Below are positions 9,424 to 19,124 of a DNA stretch of 64,000 bases, in pieces. The notes beneath the pieces were generated by a model. The model did not search any database, was not told the origin of the DNA, and saw nothing but the letters and a program-made list of their open reading frames with translations. This stretch comes from CAVYWD01 sp963772225 (GTDB lineage: Bacteria; Myxococcota; Myxococcia; Myxococcales; UBA5297). The stretch covers positions 434,001 through 498,000 of the forward strand of contig CAVYWD010000003.1 in the NCBI GenBank assembly GCA_963772225.1, written 5' to 3'. Each line of letters opens with the position of its first letter. Position 1 is the first letter of the stretch. Position numbers and translations under genes: made by a program.

Positions 9424-11412
9424 TTAAGGAGTCGTTTCGCGAGGCGCGCCCGTCACGGGCATCACGATGGTGAACGTGGTTCCTTTTCCGGTCTCGCTCT
9501 GGAAGCTGAGCGCGCCGCCGTGCTTCTCCACCACGATGGATCGCGAGATGGCGAGCCCTTGGCCGGTCCCCTTGCCCACCTCCTTCGTCGTGAAAAAGGG
9601 GTCGAAGACCCGCTCTCGGACCTCCTCTGGGATGCCGCAGCCCGTGTCCTCGATGGCGATCCGCACTGAGTTGTCCTCGTACCTCGTCCGCACGCGGATG
9701 TGACCTTTCTGGCCGGTCTTGGCGACGACCTCGCCGATCGCGTGCGCGGCGTTGACGAGGAGGTTGAGGAAGACCTGGTTCATATCGCTCAAGTGGCAGC
9801 TCACCGGCGGCAGCGCTCCGAAGTCGGTTTCGACTTCGGCCAGGTGCTTGAGCTCGTTGCGCGCGATGGTCAGCGTCGTCATTAGCGCGCGGTTCAGGTC
9901 CACCGGCTGCTTCTCCCGCAGGCCCGGGTGCGCGAACTCCTTCATCGCGCTCACCAGAGTCGAGATCCGCGAGATGCCGTCCTTCGCCCGCTCGAAGGCC
10001 GCGGGCGCGTTCTCCTCTGCGTAGGCGAGATCGGCCGCCTCCTCCGCGCTCGAGATCTCCTGGCGCACCGACGCGAGGCTCGCGCCGGCCTCGAGCGCCG
10101 ACAGGCTCTCGCGGTATTTCGACACGACCCTGCTCAGATCGCGAAAGCTCTCTTCCAAGAATGCGACGCTGTCGCCCACGAACTGCGCGGGCGTGTTGAT
10201 CTCGTGCGCGATCCCCGCCGCGAGCTGCCCCACCGACTGGAGCTTCTGCCCATGTCGCAGCTCCAGCTCGAGCTGCTTCTGGCGCTCCTCGTCCGTCACG
10301 TCCGACAGGACGACCAGGAGGCGCGTCCACCCCTCCTCGGTCCCCACCGGCCGCAGCTCGAGATGGAGTATGCGCCCTCGGGCGCTGAGCCTGCTCGGCA
10401 CCTGTTGGAGCAGCGCGCCGAGCGGCTTGTCGCCACTCATGGCCTTCGCGAACCAGGCGCCGAACCCGTGCGCATAGCGCGCGTCGGCGCGCGCGAGCAC
10501 CTCTTCCCACGAGCTTCCCTCGGCGATGGGGCCGAACCAGGACTGGGCCATCGCCGACGCCTCGCTGGCGACGCGGCCCTCGCGGTCGATGGTGAGCAGC
10601 CCTTGCCTCACGGCGCCGAATACGCCCTCGAGGTCGCTGTTGCGCTGGCTCAACTCGAAGGTGCGCTTTCGAACGCGCTCCTCCAGGTCGCGATTGAGGG
10701 TTCGAAGTCCTTCCTCGGCCTCCTTGCGCACCCCGATTTCTCGGCGGAGCTCGGATTGGAATTGGCGCAGTTGGTCGCGCATCCACGTGAAGCTCGAAAC
10801 CATCTCGCCGACCTCGTCGGCGCTGGCCGAAGGAAGCGGGGCAGCGAAATCCTGTCGGGCCAGGCCGCGCGCGGCGGTGGCCAGCTGAGCTATCGGCCTC
10901 CGGACGGCAAGCTCGAGGATCCCCATTGCCGCGGAAATCGTGACCATGAGCGCGCCGAGCATCGACCACGCCACACGTCCAATCTCCTTTTGATCTCGCG
11001 CGATTCTTTCGCCCGGGTCCACGTCGACTTCGAGCCAAGCGAACGCGCTGCCGAAGGGCGCGATCTCCCTCACCAGGGTCCGCGCGCGCGACTTTCGCGG
11101 CGCGGCCGCCGGCGAGCCGGGCACTCGAAGCGGATAGATCTGCCGGCGCCGGCTATCGAGGAGGCGCAGGGCCACCCATTCGCGGTTCTTGGCGCGCAGG
11201 GCGTCGAGGTTCTCGTAGACGAGGTCGACCTGGTTGCCGAGCAGCAGCGGAATCAGGCCTTCCGCGACGGTGTCGAGATGGCGATCGACCAGATGGAAGT
11301 AGTCGGCTTCCGCCTTCGCCAAGGTGCGCGGTATCCAGATTCCGTAGAGGCCCGCGGCAATCAGGGCGGTCGTGACGAACAGGGGGAGGAACAGCTTGAC
11401 GCGCAGATTCAT
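9424..11412 (-). CDS. Membrane sensor histidine kinase with HAMP and PAS-like domains
   Basis: Two-component sensor of about 662 residues. Membrane segment 1 is residues 7-26, then about 120 extracytoplasmic residues, membrane segment 2 at about 148-170, HAMP to about 225, a coiled coil (225-265), a PAS-like domain (265-375) and HisKA with GIAHEINTP, phosphorylated His at 403. The ATPase domain has DTGCGIPEEVRERVFDPFF and GQGLAIS. The start ATG at 11412 overlaps the stop of the upstream binding-protein gene as ATGA, which implies translational coupling. The binding protein therefore probably presents its ligand to this kinase. No response regulator is adjacent, so the partner is unknown. Confidence 0.9.
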   Translation of the reverse strand: MNLRVKLFLPLFVTTALIAAGLYGIWIPRTLAKAEADYFHLVDRHLDTVAEGLIPLLLGNQVDLVYENLDALRAKNREWVALRLLDSRRRQIYPLRVPGSPAAAPRKSRARTLVREIAPFGSAFAWLEVDVDPGERIARDQKEIGRVAWSMLGALMVTISAAMGILELAVRRPIAQLATAARGLARQDFAAPLPSASADEVGEMVSSFTWMRDQLRQFQSELRREIGVRKEAEEGLRTLNRDLEERVRKRTFELSQRNSDLEGVFGAVRQGLLTIDREGRVASEASAMAQSWFGPIAEGSSWEEVLARADARYAHGFGAWFAKAMSGDKPLGALLQQVPSRLSARGRILHLELRPVGTEEGWTRLLVVLSDVTDEERQKQLELELRHGQKLQSVGQLAAGIAHEINTPAQFVGDSVAFLEESFRDLSRVVSKYRESLSALEAGASLASVRQEISSAEEAADLAYAEENAPAAFERAKDGISRISTLVSAMKEFAHPGLREKQPVDLNRALMTTLTIARNELKHLAEVETDFGALPPVSCHLSDMNQVFLNLLVNAAHAIGEVVAKTGQKGHIRVRTRYEDNSVRIAIEDTGCGIPEEVRERVFDPFFTTKEVGKGTGQGLAISRSIVVEKHGGALSFQSETGKGTTFTIVMPVTGAPRETTP

Positions 11413-12224
11413 GGCGGCGCATCGATCCACTCGTGCTCCAGGTGCCATTGGGCCATCGGCAGAAAATCCTGCAGCGAGGTCGAAGTGGGCCGGGTCATCG
11501 GAATGGCCGACAGCAGGGTCTTCCCCCGAGGCGTTGCCGCCAGCTCGAACAGGGCGCTGCGCAGTTTCTCCCGCGCCGCCTCGGGGACTCGAGGGTGGGC
11601 TGCAATGGGATGGGAGGGCACCTCGCCGGTGGAGTAAAGAATGCGGAGGTTTTCGCGGATCGCGGGCTTTTGCTCTCGAAGAGTCTTTTCTACCCCGCCG
11701 CCCGCGTCAGCCAGGCCATTGACGACGTGCAGGTACACCGAGCTATGCGACCTCGCGTTCAAGAGGCGCATGGAGATGTGGTAGACGCGCTTGAGCTCGG
11801 ATCGCAAGAGCATGCTCGCCCCGAGGGCGTTGGGCGAGGGAACCGCGAGCAGCTTGCCGTCGAGGTCCTTGACCTCGCGGACCGGGCTGTCCTTGGCCAC
11901 GACCAGAATTCCTCGAAGGGGTTCGGCATCGTGAACCAGCGGGATGTATCCCGAGCTCTTCTCTCTCACAACAAGGTAGGGGTTTGTATAGATGAAATCG
12001 AAGCGTTTCTCCTCAACTCGGCGTTCGAACTCGGGTATGTCGGCGGTGCCGACCAGGTTGAGCTTGAACCCCGTGCGCTTCTCCAGCTCGTCGAGGAGGG
12101 GTTTCCAGATGGAGAAGAGCTTGCGCTGCTCGAACTGAGGAACGACCGAGAAAGTGTAGGCCTCTTCGCCTCGCGCGGCCGGTGCGGCCCCGAAGGCTAT
12201 CGCGAGAAGCAGCGCGCGGCTCAC
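11409..12224 (-). CDS. PhnD-like periplasmic binding protein coupled to histidine kinase
   Basis: Periplasmic solute-binding protein of the phosphate/phosphonate (PhnD, TIGR01098-like) type. After a signal peptide (LLLAIAFGAAPAARG) comes FSVVPQFEQRKLFSIWKPLLDELEKRTG, then IYTNPYLVV and GLADAGGGVEKTL, all typical of the fold. The start is uncertain: GTG at 12224 gives a compact signal peptide, while a TTG at 12350 would add 42 residues; neither has a strong ribosome site. No ABC permease or ATPase genes are adjacent, and the stop overlaps the kinase start, so it is more likely a sensory subunit than a transporter part. Confidence 0.8.
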   Translation of the reverse strand: MSRALLLAIAFGAAPAARGEEAYTFSVVPQFEQRKLFSIWKPLLDELEKRTGFKLNLVGTADIPEFERRVEEKRFDFIYTNPYLVVREKSSGYIPLVHDAEPLRGILVVAKDSPVREVKDLDGKLLAVPSPNALGASMLLRSELKRVYHISMRLLNARSHSSVYLHVVNGLADAGGGVEKTLREQKPAIRENLRILYSTGEVPSHPIAAHPRVPEAAREKLRSALFELAATPRGKTLLSAIPMTRPTSTSLQDFLPMAQWHLEHEWIDAPP

Positions 12225-12717
12225 GGTCCGTCGGACCGCGCCAGGGGGGATTCTTGGAAGGGGAATGGGGCACCTCCCGAAAACCTTCCGTCCATCATTA
12301 AATCTTTCACGTTCTGAGCCAACCTTGCTGGGGCTCGACCCCTCAGCCAAGGCTGACCGGTCTGGCCGGGTCCGGACGCGCCTCGAGCGGGAGTCGGCGG
12401 CTACGGAGGGTTTGCCTCAGACCGAGTTCGAGTCCACGGCGCTCGCACGCGCCTGCCGGAAAGGCCCTCCGCTGGAAATGCGGTCGCTTTGCCGCCCGGG
12501 ATGGGCTCCTCGCGCGAGGCGAGCTCCGGCCGCTCCCGCTGGCCGGTGGGGCCTCGGCGACCCTCGTTCGGTCGGCGACCCAGCCCTGTCGCCTCCAGCG
12601 CGCCCGGCAGCGGCCTCGCGGCGCGGCTCCGCCGTCCGAATCAATTCGGTTCCGGGAGCCGGGCTCGCCATGGCGATGGGTTCGGGCCGCGCGCGAGAGG
12701 GGCCCGCGCTCGCACGC
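12225..12717. other. Intergenic region upstream of the sensor operon
   Basis: Region of about 490 bases between the binding-protein gene and the end of the SGNH gene, all on the minus strand. It contains a short palindrome CCGAATCAATTCGG near 12636. No convincing gene; it should hold the promoter of the binding-protein/kinase pair. Confidence 0.3.
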
Positions 12718-13866
12718 TCAGGGGAGGGCTTGCGCCGCGGCGAGCCCCGCCTGCTGGAGCGCCTGGAGCATGTGCCGGGCGACGACCTCGGCGCCTCGGT
12801 CGGTGTAGTGCACCTGGTCGTAGAAATACTCGGGGGTCCGCGGCACCGCCGCGTCGACGTCGGCCAGCGGGGCGCCCATCTCGCGGGCCACGCGGCGGGT
12901 GGCGTCGTTGATGCGGCGCGCGGCGTCGAGCAGGCCCTCCTCCGAGAAGTCGATGTGCCAGGTGCGCTCGGCCGAGAGCAGGAACGCGTGCTGCGCCTTG
13001 TTGTCCTCGCGCGCGAGCGTCGGGTAGGTCGCGAGGACGGGCTGGATGCCCTTGTCGCGCAGGAGCTGGACAATCTGGCGCAGGTGCGCCTCGTAGGCGG
13101 CGACGTTCTCGGGCGGCAGCGCGTCCAACGGCGCGCGGCCCTGCAGCTCGGACTGCTCGATGGCCCGCAGCGAGCGCTTCAGGGCGCGCGTCCGCACCGC
13201 GAAGAGGAGCGACTGCGGCAGGGCCTGGGCGAGGCGCAGCTTGAGCTTCGCCAGCGAGCGCGGGCGCAGGGACGCCCAGCGGTCTGACTGCGGCCCCGGT
13301 CTCGGCGCTCGGCTCGGGTCCGGCGGACCGCGCAGGCCGGAGGAGGCCTCGTTCAGGACGTTGAAGTAGAGGATGACCACGTCGGGCTGGAGCGGCAGCA
13401 GGTACTTCTCCAAATATTGGACGCGCGACCAGCGCGAGGTCCCCACCACCGAGGCGTTGATGACCTCCGCCTGGGGCTGCGACGGCTCGAGCAGGCGCGA
13501 GAGCCGCGACGGCCAGTCGCCCCCCTCGCTCTCGTAGAGGCCGAAGCTCTCCGACTGGCCCAGGCAGATGATTCGCCTTCTCCCGGGCGCCTTTTCCCGC
13601 GCCACTTCCTCGCCGCGAAAGCCCAGCGAGTTGATCCGCCACTTCTCGAAGCGCGCGCCGGGCGCGTTGCGCGGGATGCCGTCCGCGTCCACCTCGCGGA
13701 GCATCTCGGACTCGTAGCGCCCGAAGAAGGGCGCGCCGAAGGTGAGGCGGTCGTCGATGCGGGCCGCGAGCTCCAGGCAGACCAGGAAGACGAGGGTCCA
13801 CGAGGCCCACCGCAGCAGGCGCGGGAGCCGGGGCGAGGGCGGTCCGGGGAGATTAGAACTGCTCAT
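12718..13866 (-). CDS. SGNH-fold esterase/acyltransferase-like protein, last gene of acylation cassette
   Basis: Membrane-anchored SGNH/GDSL-family protein of about 382 residues. An N-terminal hydrophobic anchor (about residues 15-33) precedes the extracytoplasmic domain. Block I is IICLGQSESFGLYESEGG, with Ser in GQSES as likely nucleophile, and block V is DQVHYTDRGAEVV, providing the Asp-x-x-His pair. In many systems (Dlt, alginate AlgX/AlgJ, PatB) such a protein works with an MBOAT partner to place or remove acyl groups on a surface polymer. Its start overlaps the end of the MBOAT gene by 14 bases, so the two are surely co-translated. It closes the FAAL-ACP-MBOAT-SGNH set. Confidence 0.85.
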   Translation of the reverse strand: MSSSNLPGPPSPRLPRLLRWASWTLVFLVCLELAARIDDRLTFGAPFFGRYESEMLREVDADGIPRNAPGARFEKWRINSLGFRGEEVAREKAPGRRRIICLGQSESFGLYESEGGDWPSRLSRLLEPSQPQAEVINASVVGTSRWSRVQYLEKYLLPLQPDVVILYFNVLNEASSGLRGPPDPSRAPRPGPQSDRWASLRPRSLAKLKLRLAQALPQSLLFAVRTRALKRSLRAIEQSELQGRAPLDALPPENVAAYEAHLRQIVQLLRDKGIQPVLATYPTLAREDNKAQHAFLLSAERTWHIDFSEEGLLDAARRINDATRRVAREMGAPLADVDAAVPRTPEYFYDQVHYTDRGAEVVARHMLQALQQAGLAAAQALP

Positions 13867-15342
13867 AGATGAAGCCTTGCGCGGCCGCTCCGAAGAAGGC
13901 GACGAGGTAAAACAGGGCGGCGTTGAGCGCAGTGCTGGCGAGCTGGCCCGGCCAGCTCCGTTCGGCGGGCGCGGGGTCGGCCTCGGCCAGGTCGCGGAAG
14001 CGGGGGCGCAGCGCCGCGCCAAAGGCGACGAGCGCCAGCGCGAAGGCGAAGCGGCCCGGCCCCTGGCCCAGGTAGAGCAGGGCGTTCAGGTCCTGGCCGC
14101 GCGCGAGCCGGGCGAGCGTGGAGGGCAGGCCGGTGACGAGATGGCTGGCCGCGAACGCGGCGTCGGAGAGCGAGGCGGCGCGGAAGAGATCCACGCGAGG
14201 CACACCAGGTGGAAGGTCGCCAGGACTTGGAGCGCCGTGTAGAGCCGCGTGCCGCCGACGCCGGTCGCCTTCTGCCAGCGCTGCTGGAAGGGGCGCGCGA
14301 GCATCGCCGCGCCCAAGAAGAGGCCGTGCAGCAGGCCCCAGGCGACGAAGCCCCACGTCGCGCCGTGCCAGAGCCCGGAGACGAGGAACGTGGCCAGGAG
14401 CGCCAGCGGCGTCCCCCAGGTCCGATAGTCGCGCAGGACGATCTGCAGCGGCCGGAACACGTAGTCGAGGAGCAGTGAGGAAAATGAGATGTGCCAGCGG
14501 CGCCAGAACTCGGAGACCGACGTCGACAGGTAGGGCGAGCGGAAGTTCGGGCTCAGGCGGAGGCCGAAGAGGCGCGCGACGCCGATGGCCATGTCGGTGT
14601 AGCCGGCGAAGTCAAAGTAGAGCTGCGCCGCGAAGAGGTAGGTCGCCACCAGGACCGCGACGCCCTCGTGCCGGTGCACGTCGCCGTAGACGACCTGGAC
14701 GAACGGCGCGAGCGCGTCCGCCACGACCACCTTCTGGAACAGGCCCCAGAGGATGAGCTGCGCGCCGACCGCGAGGTCCGCGAGCCCCAGGCGGCGCGGC
14801 TCGGCGAGCTGTGGCAGCAGCGCTTCCGCCCGCTCGATGGGGCCCTGCACGACCTTGGGGAAGAACGCCAGGTAGAGCGCAAACCGGCCCAGGTGGCGCT
14901 CGGCGGGGACGGCCTCGTCGTGCACGTCGAGCAGGTACGAGACCGCCTGGAGCGCGTAGTACGAGACGCCGATGGACGCGAACAGAGCGCCGGTGGGGAG
15001 CCCGAGGTGGAGGCCGAGCGCGCCGCCCAAGGCGTTCAGGTTCTCGGCCGCGAACCCGACGTACTTGAGAACGCCGAGCGCGCCTAAGGAGACGGCGAGC
15101 CCCAGCCAGAGCAGCGCCCGGCGGCGCTCGGGCCGGGCCTCCTTCTCCATCAGTCGCGCGCACGAATACGAGGCGAGCGTGACGCCGGCGAGCACTGCCA
15201 ACAGGTAGGGGACCGCCAGCGAGGCGTAGAAGGCGTAGCTCGCGACCAAAAGAACGAGCCACCGCCATCGCCGGCCGGCGAGGAGCGACAGCGCGAGGAC
15301 CCCGAGGAGGAACGGGGCGAAGCGGATGGACGTGAAGGTCAT
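13853..15342 (-). CDS. MBOAT-family acyltransferase (DltB/AlgI-like), frameshifted near 14190
   Basis: Polytopic membrane-bound O-acyltransferase that would move an acyl group from a cytoplasmic carrier across the membrane. Signature parts: YYALQAVSYLLDVH, FFPKVVQGPIERA, FDFAGYTDMAIGVARLFG, EFWRRWHISFS, and SGLWHGATWGFVAWGLLHG with the catalytic His. The frame as given breaks after CLAWI (about 14190) and closes at 14086, but the next frame continues with FRAASLSDAAFAASHLVTG and runs to a stop at 13853. One missing C in the coding strand explains it, and it sits beside GATC (14188-14191). The joined length of about 496 residues is normal for DltB/AlgI relatives. Start at 15342. Confidence 0.85.
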
Positions 15343-15437
15343 GGCGGACGGCGAAGCGCGCTCGGCAAAGGGGCCGCTCGCCGGAGGCGCCGGACCTCGA
15401 GGGAGCGGGCGCCTGAAGCTCGGCGCGAGGGCGCCTC

Positions 15438-15675
15438 TTAGGACGGCGAGGCGGTCTTCTTGTCCACCAGCGCCTGCAGCTGGCCGACGTTCTTGAGCCG
15501 GACGATCCTGGGTCTTGAAGCGGACCTTATAGGCGTCCTCGACCGCGCTGATGATGCCGACGTGGCTGAGGGAGTCCCAGCCCGGCACCGTCCCGGCGGT
15601 CGTGTCGTCCTGGATGTCCCATTCGTCCAGCTTCAGCTGGGCCAGGATGACCTTCTTGAGCCTGTCAGAGACCAT
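15438..15675 (-). CDS. Acyl carrier protein of the acylation cassette, frameshifted near 15505
   Basis: Small carrier of about 79 residues. The phosphopantetheine site is GWDSLSHVG, with Ser35. The reading frame runs correctly through AVEDAYKVRFKTQ. The normal C-terminus (IVRLKNVGQLQALVDKK, stop at 15438-15440) is in another frame. The length of 238 bases is one more than a multiple of three, so one inserted base at the GATC near 15504 explains the break. It lies 15 bases downstream of the FAAL stop and upstream of MBOAT, the order expected for a DltC-like carrier loaded by the ligase and unloaded by MBOAT. Confidence 0.85.
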
Positions 15676-15690
15676 GTCGCAAAGTCCTCC

Positions 15691-17400
15691 TTACTTCGGG
15701 GCGCCCTGCTCCAGAATGCGGGCCCGGTTGGTGGAGCGCGCCGGCTTTCCGGCGGAGCTCTTGATGAGCCAGCGCGGCGGCACCAGATACACGCGCGCGA
15801 TGGTCACGTCCATGGCCATGCCGGCCTTGAGGATGGCCATGCGCAGGGCCTTCTTGTCCGCCTCGGATTCGGCCTCGGTCTCGGCGATGACGCAGAGCAC
15901 CTCGGTGCCGACGCTCTCGTCGTCGGCGCCGAAGGCGACCACGCGCCCGGCGAGCGCGCCCGGCACCTTGCCCACCGCGTCCTCCACGTCCTCCGGGAAG
16001 ACGTTGTTGCCGGCGACGATGACGAGGTCCTTCTTGCGGCCGACGACGAAGCACTCGCCCTTATGGAAGAAGCCGTAGTCGCCGCTGTAGTACCAGCGGT
16101 CCTTGAGCACCTCGGCCGTCTTCTCCGGGTAATTCCGATAGCCGTCGAAGAGCGAGACCGAGGTGATGGCGATCTCCCCGACCTTGCCCTCCGGCGCGTC
16201 CTTGCGCTCTTCATCGACGATGCGCACCGAGACGCCCGATACCGGCGTCCCCGAGGAGACGCAGACGCGCCCGGCGGCGCCGTCGGCCAGGAGCTTCACG
16301 TTGCCCTTCGAGAGCTCGGCGCGGTCGACCGTGAGGCGGCGCGCCTCGTGCCCGGGCGGGGTCTGGGTCACGGCGAAGGTGGTCTCGGCCATGGCGTAGC
16401 AGGCGGTGAGCGCCTCGCGCCGAAGGCCTTGGGGCGCGAACCGCGCAAAGAGCTTGTCGTGGCTCTCGGCGCGCACCGGCTCGCTGCAGTTGACGAAGAG
16501 CCGCATGCTGTCCAGCCGGACGCCCTCGAGGTCGTCGTCGCGGACGCGCTCGGCCATGAAGTTGTAGGCGAAGTTCGGCAGCCAGCAGAGCGTGCCCTTC
16601 TCGCTGGAGATGGCCGAGAGGAGCAGGGACGGCGCCGAGACCCACTCCATGGGGCTGAGCTGCACGAGGGGCACGCCGTAGACGAGCGGCAGGTAGAACG
16701 CCGCGATGAGCCCCATGTCGTGGTACAGGGGCAACCAGCTGACGATCTTGTCGTTCCGCGTGAGCCCGATGGCCTCGGCGTAGCGCCGGATGTGCTCGAG
16801 CACCGCGTGGTGCGAGAGCACCACCGGCTTCTGCAAACCCGTCGTGCCGGAGGAGTGCTGCAACAGGCACGGGTCGTTGCCGTTGGTGGGTGGGTGGACG
16901 GCGATGGGCCCGTCCCAGCGCTCGGCGCCGGCGAGCCAGTCGAACGGGTACAAAATGTCCTTGATGGTGCTGCCGGGCCCGCCGACCAAAGGCGCCACGG
17001 TCTCGGTGAGGTCGTGCTCGGTGAGGATGTGGTCCAGGCCGGAGCGCGAGGCCATGCCGCGCAAGCCGTCGCGGAACTTGTCGGCGTGGAGCCGAGCGTT
17101 GGGGTAGGCCAGCACGGCGGGCAGGGCGCCCAAGCTCGCGACGCCCAGGTACACCGGGTAGAAGAACCGGCTGTGGCGGATGACCAGCGCGCAGACGTCG
17201 CCCGCGCGAACGCCCCGGTCCTGCAGGGCGCGGGAGACGGCCGAGGCCGCGTGAACCAGCTGGCCCCACGACCAGCGGTAGGGCTCCTCGTCGAAGGCGA
17301 GGTGGACGATGGCTTCGCGGTCCGGGGTCTCCTCCGCGTGCCGTCGCCAATGATCCCAGGTGGAGCTGTGGCTGCGAATTTCGAAGGGGGGATCGTTCAT
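15691..17400 (-). CDS. Fatty-acyl-AMP ligase (FAAL-type), first gene of acylation cassette
   Basis: Adenylate-forming enzyme of about 569 residues that would activate a carboxylic acid with ATP and pass it to the carrier protein. Seen: phosphate-binding loop HSSGTTGLQKPVVLSH, the FAAL/FACL motif WLPLYHDMGLI, the Mg/ATP motif YAMAETT, the hinge region GRKKDLVIVAGNNVFPEDVE and the C-terminal Lys-containing KSSAGKPAR segment. The WLPxYHDMGL form is typical of fatty-acyl-AMP ligases rather than DltA-type D-alanine ligases, so the substrate is probably a fatty or other hydrophobic acid; that is family knowledge, not shown here. Start MNDPPFE at 17400 gives the normal N-terminal distance to the first core motif. 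Confidence 0.9.
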   Translation of the reverse strand: MNDPPFEIRSHSSTWDHWRRHAEETPDREAIVHLAFDEEPYRWSWGQLVHAASAVSRALQDRGVRAGDVCALVIRHSRFFYPVYLGVASLGALPAVLAYPNARLHADKFRDGLRGMASRSGLDHILTEHDLTETVAPLVGGPGSTIKDILYPFDWLAGAERWDGPIAVHPPTNGNDPCLLQHSSGTTGLQKPVVLSHHAVLEHIRRYAEAIGLTRNDKIVSWLPLYHDMGLIAAFYLPLVYGVPLVQLSPMEWVSAPSLLLSAISSEKGTLCWLPNFAYNFMAERVRDDDLEGVRLDSMRLFVNCSEPVRAESHDKLFARFAPQGLRREALTACYAMAETTFAVTQTPPGHEARRLTVDRAELSKGNVKLLADGAAGRVCVSSGTPVSGVSVRIVDEERKDAPEGKVGEIAITSVSLFDGYRNYPEKTAEVLKDRWYYSGDYGFFHKGECFVVGRKKDLVIVAGNNVFPEDVEDAVGKVPGALAGRVVAFGADDESVGTEVLCVIAETEAESEADKKALRMAILKAGMAMDVTIARVYLVPPRWLIKSSAGKPARSTNRARILEQGAPK

Positions 17401-17700
17401 CGCGTGAGCACCTGTCTCGTTGCCGTCCCGCCAAGGCCCTGGGCGTCGCTCGTCGTCAGGCCGCCGGGCCGATTGGCTGTGGAGCGTCCCACAGGTCCCG
17501 GCGACGTGGCAAGGGCGGGACCTGGCGCCGCCAACTCGCGCCAACCCCGGCGAAAGGCGGCGTTTTGCGGGCCTCCAATCGCTATGGCAGACTTCGCCGG
17601 CACGCCAGCTGTCTTCGGGCGCGGGCCGCCGCTTCCTTGGGTGAAACGACTCCGGCCTCGCGCCGCGGCGAAATGCCTCCCGCACCTCGTGAAGGAATCC
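17401..17700. promoter_or_regulatory. Divergent intergenic region between FAAL operon and glycosyltransferase
   Basis: The 300 bases between two divergent genes (FAAL to the left, glycosyltransferase to the right) must hold promoters for both. A ribosome site GAAGGAATCC precedes the right gene at 17701. No clear -10/-35 pair could be assigned by eye. Confidence 0.4.
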
Positions 17701-19007
17701 ATGCGCATCCTCCTCATCGCCGAGCTCGCGAATCCCGACTGGGTCAGCGTTCCTTTGGAGGGCTATTGCCTTTACGAGGCGCTCTCCCGCGTCGCCGACG
17801 TCCACCTGGTCACTCAGGTCCGCAACGAGGAGAACCTCCGCAAGGCAGGCGTGGCGGCGGATTGGTTCACGGCGCTCGACAACCGCTCGGTGGAGCAGCC
17901 GCTCTACCGCGCCGCCGCGTTTCTGCGAGGGACCAAAGACCCCGGCGGCGTGGGCCAGACCATCAACACCGCCCTGAGCACCTTCGCCTATTACTGGTTC
18001 GAGGTGATGCTCTGGCGGCGCTTCGGCGGCCGGATCCGCGCCCGCGAGTTCGACGTCGTCCACCGGCTCACGCCCTTGAGCCCGACCATCCCCAGCGTCA
18101 TCGCGCCCGGCTGCGCCAAGGCGGGCGTCCCGTTCGTCGTCGGGCCCTTGAACGGCGGCCTCCCGTGGCCGCGCATGTTCTCGCGCGAGCGCCACCAGGA
18201 GAAGGAGTGGCTCACCTACGTGCGCGACGGCTACAAGCTCATGCCCGGCTACCGCTCGACGCGCCGCCGCGCGGCGGCCATCATCGCCGGCTCGCGCGAC
18301 ACGCTGCGCCAGGTCGCCTCCGCCTACCGCGAGAAGTGCGTCTACATCCCGGAGAACGGCCTGGACCCGAAGCGCTTCGACCTTTCGGGGTCCGCGGCCT
18401 CCTCCGAGCCGGTCGCCGCGCCGCTGCGCGTCGCTTTCGTCGGCCGGATGGTTCCCTACAAGCTGCCCGGGCTGGTCCTGGACGCGGCCCTGCCGCTCCT
18501 CCAGCAGAACCTCGCCCACGTCGACTTTTACGGCGACGGACCCGAGCTCCCAAAGCTCAAGGAGAAGGTCGCGGCCGAGGGCCTCTCGGGCGCGGTGACC
18601 TTCCACGGTGGGTTCGCCACGACCAGCTCCGCGAGGGCCTCGCCAAAGCCCACGTCTTCGCCTTTCCCAGCGTCCGCGAGTTCGGCGGCGCGGTGGTGCT
18701 GGAGGCGATGGCGCAGGGGCTCGTGCCCATCGTGGTCGACTACGGAGGTCCCGGGGAGCACGTCAGCCCGAGCACCGGGTATGCCATCCCCATGGGCCCG
18801 CCGGAGGCGATCGTCGAGGGCCTCCGCTCAGCGTTGCAGGAGCTGCTTCACCACCCGGAGAAGATCCGCCCCATGGGCGAGAAGGCGCGGGAGCGCGTGC
18901 GCCGGCACTACACCTGGGACGCGAAGGCGGCGCAGGTCATGGAGGTCTATCGCTGGGTCCTGGGCCAGCGCGGCAAGCCCGACTTCGGCATGCCGCTGCC
19001 GGATTGA
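17701..19007 (+). CDS. GT4-type glycosyltransferase, frameshifted near 18610
   Basis: GT-B glycosyltransferase probably acting in the same surface-glycan pathway as its neighbours. It starts MRILLIAELANPDWVSVPLEGY after a GAAGGA ribosome site. The middle reads VAFVGRMVPYKLPGLVLDA and VDFYGDGPELPKLKE. After VTFHGG (about 18610) the frame is lost. The +1 frame resumes with WVRHDQLREGLAKAHVFAF and the donor site PSVREFGGAVVLEAMAQGLVP, and ends MGMPLPD-like at 19007. One missing base in GGTGGGTT restores a protein of about 435 residues, the usual family length. The break is at a G run, not a GATC. Confidence 0.85.
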
Positions 19008-19124
19008 TTCATTTCAATTGGCCGCCCGCCCGGCCCTAAAGGGACCGGGCTACGCGTGGGAAGCCGGCTGAAGCCGGCTGGGGGCGGGAGGGTTGCACCG
19101 GCCTCTAGACTTCCATGGCCCCGG

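Noticed and set aside
15438..15675. ACP as a genuine pseudogene
   Set aside because: Only one base is out of frame, the phosphopantetheine site and C-terminus are both preserved, and the break is at GATC like several others; an error is more likely.
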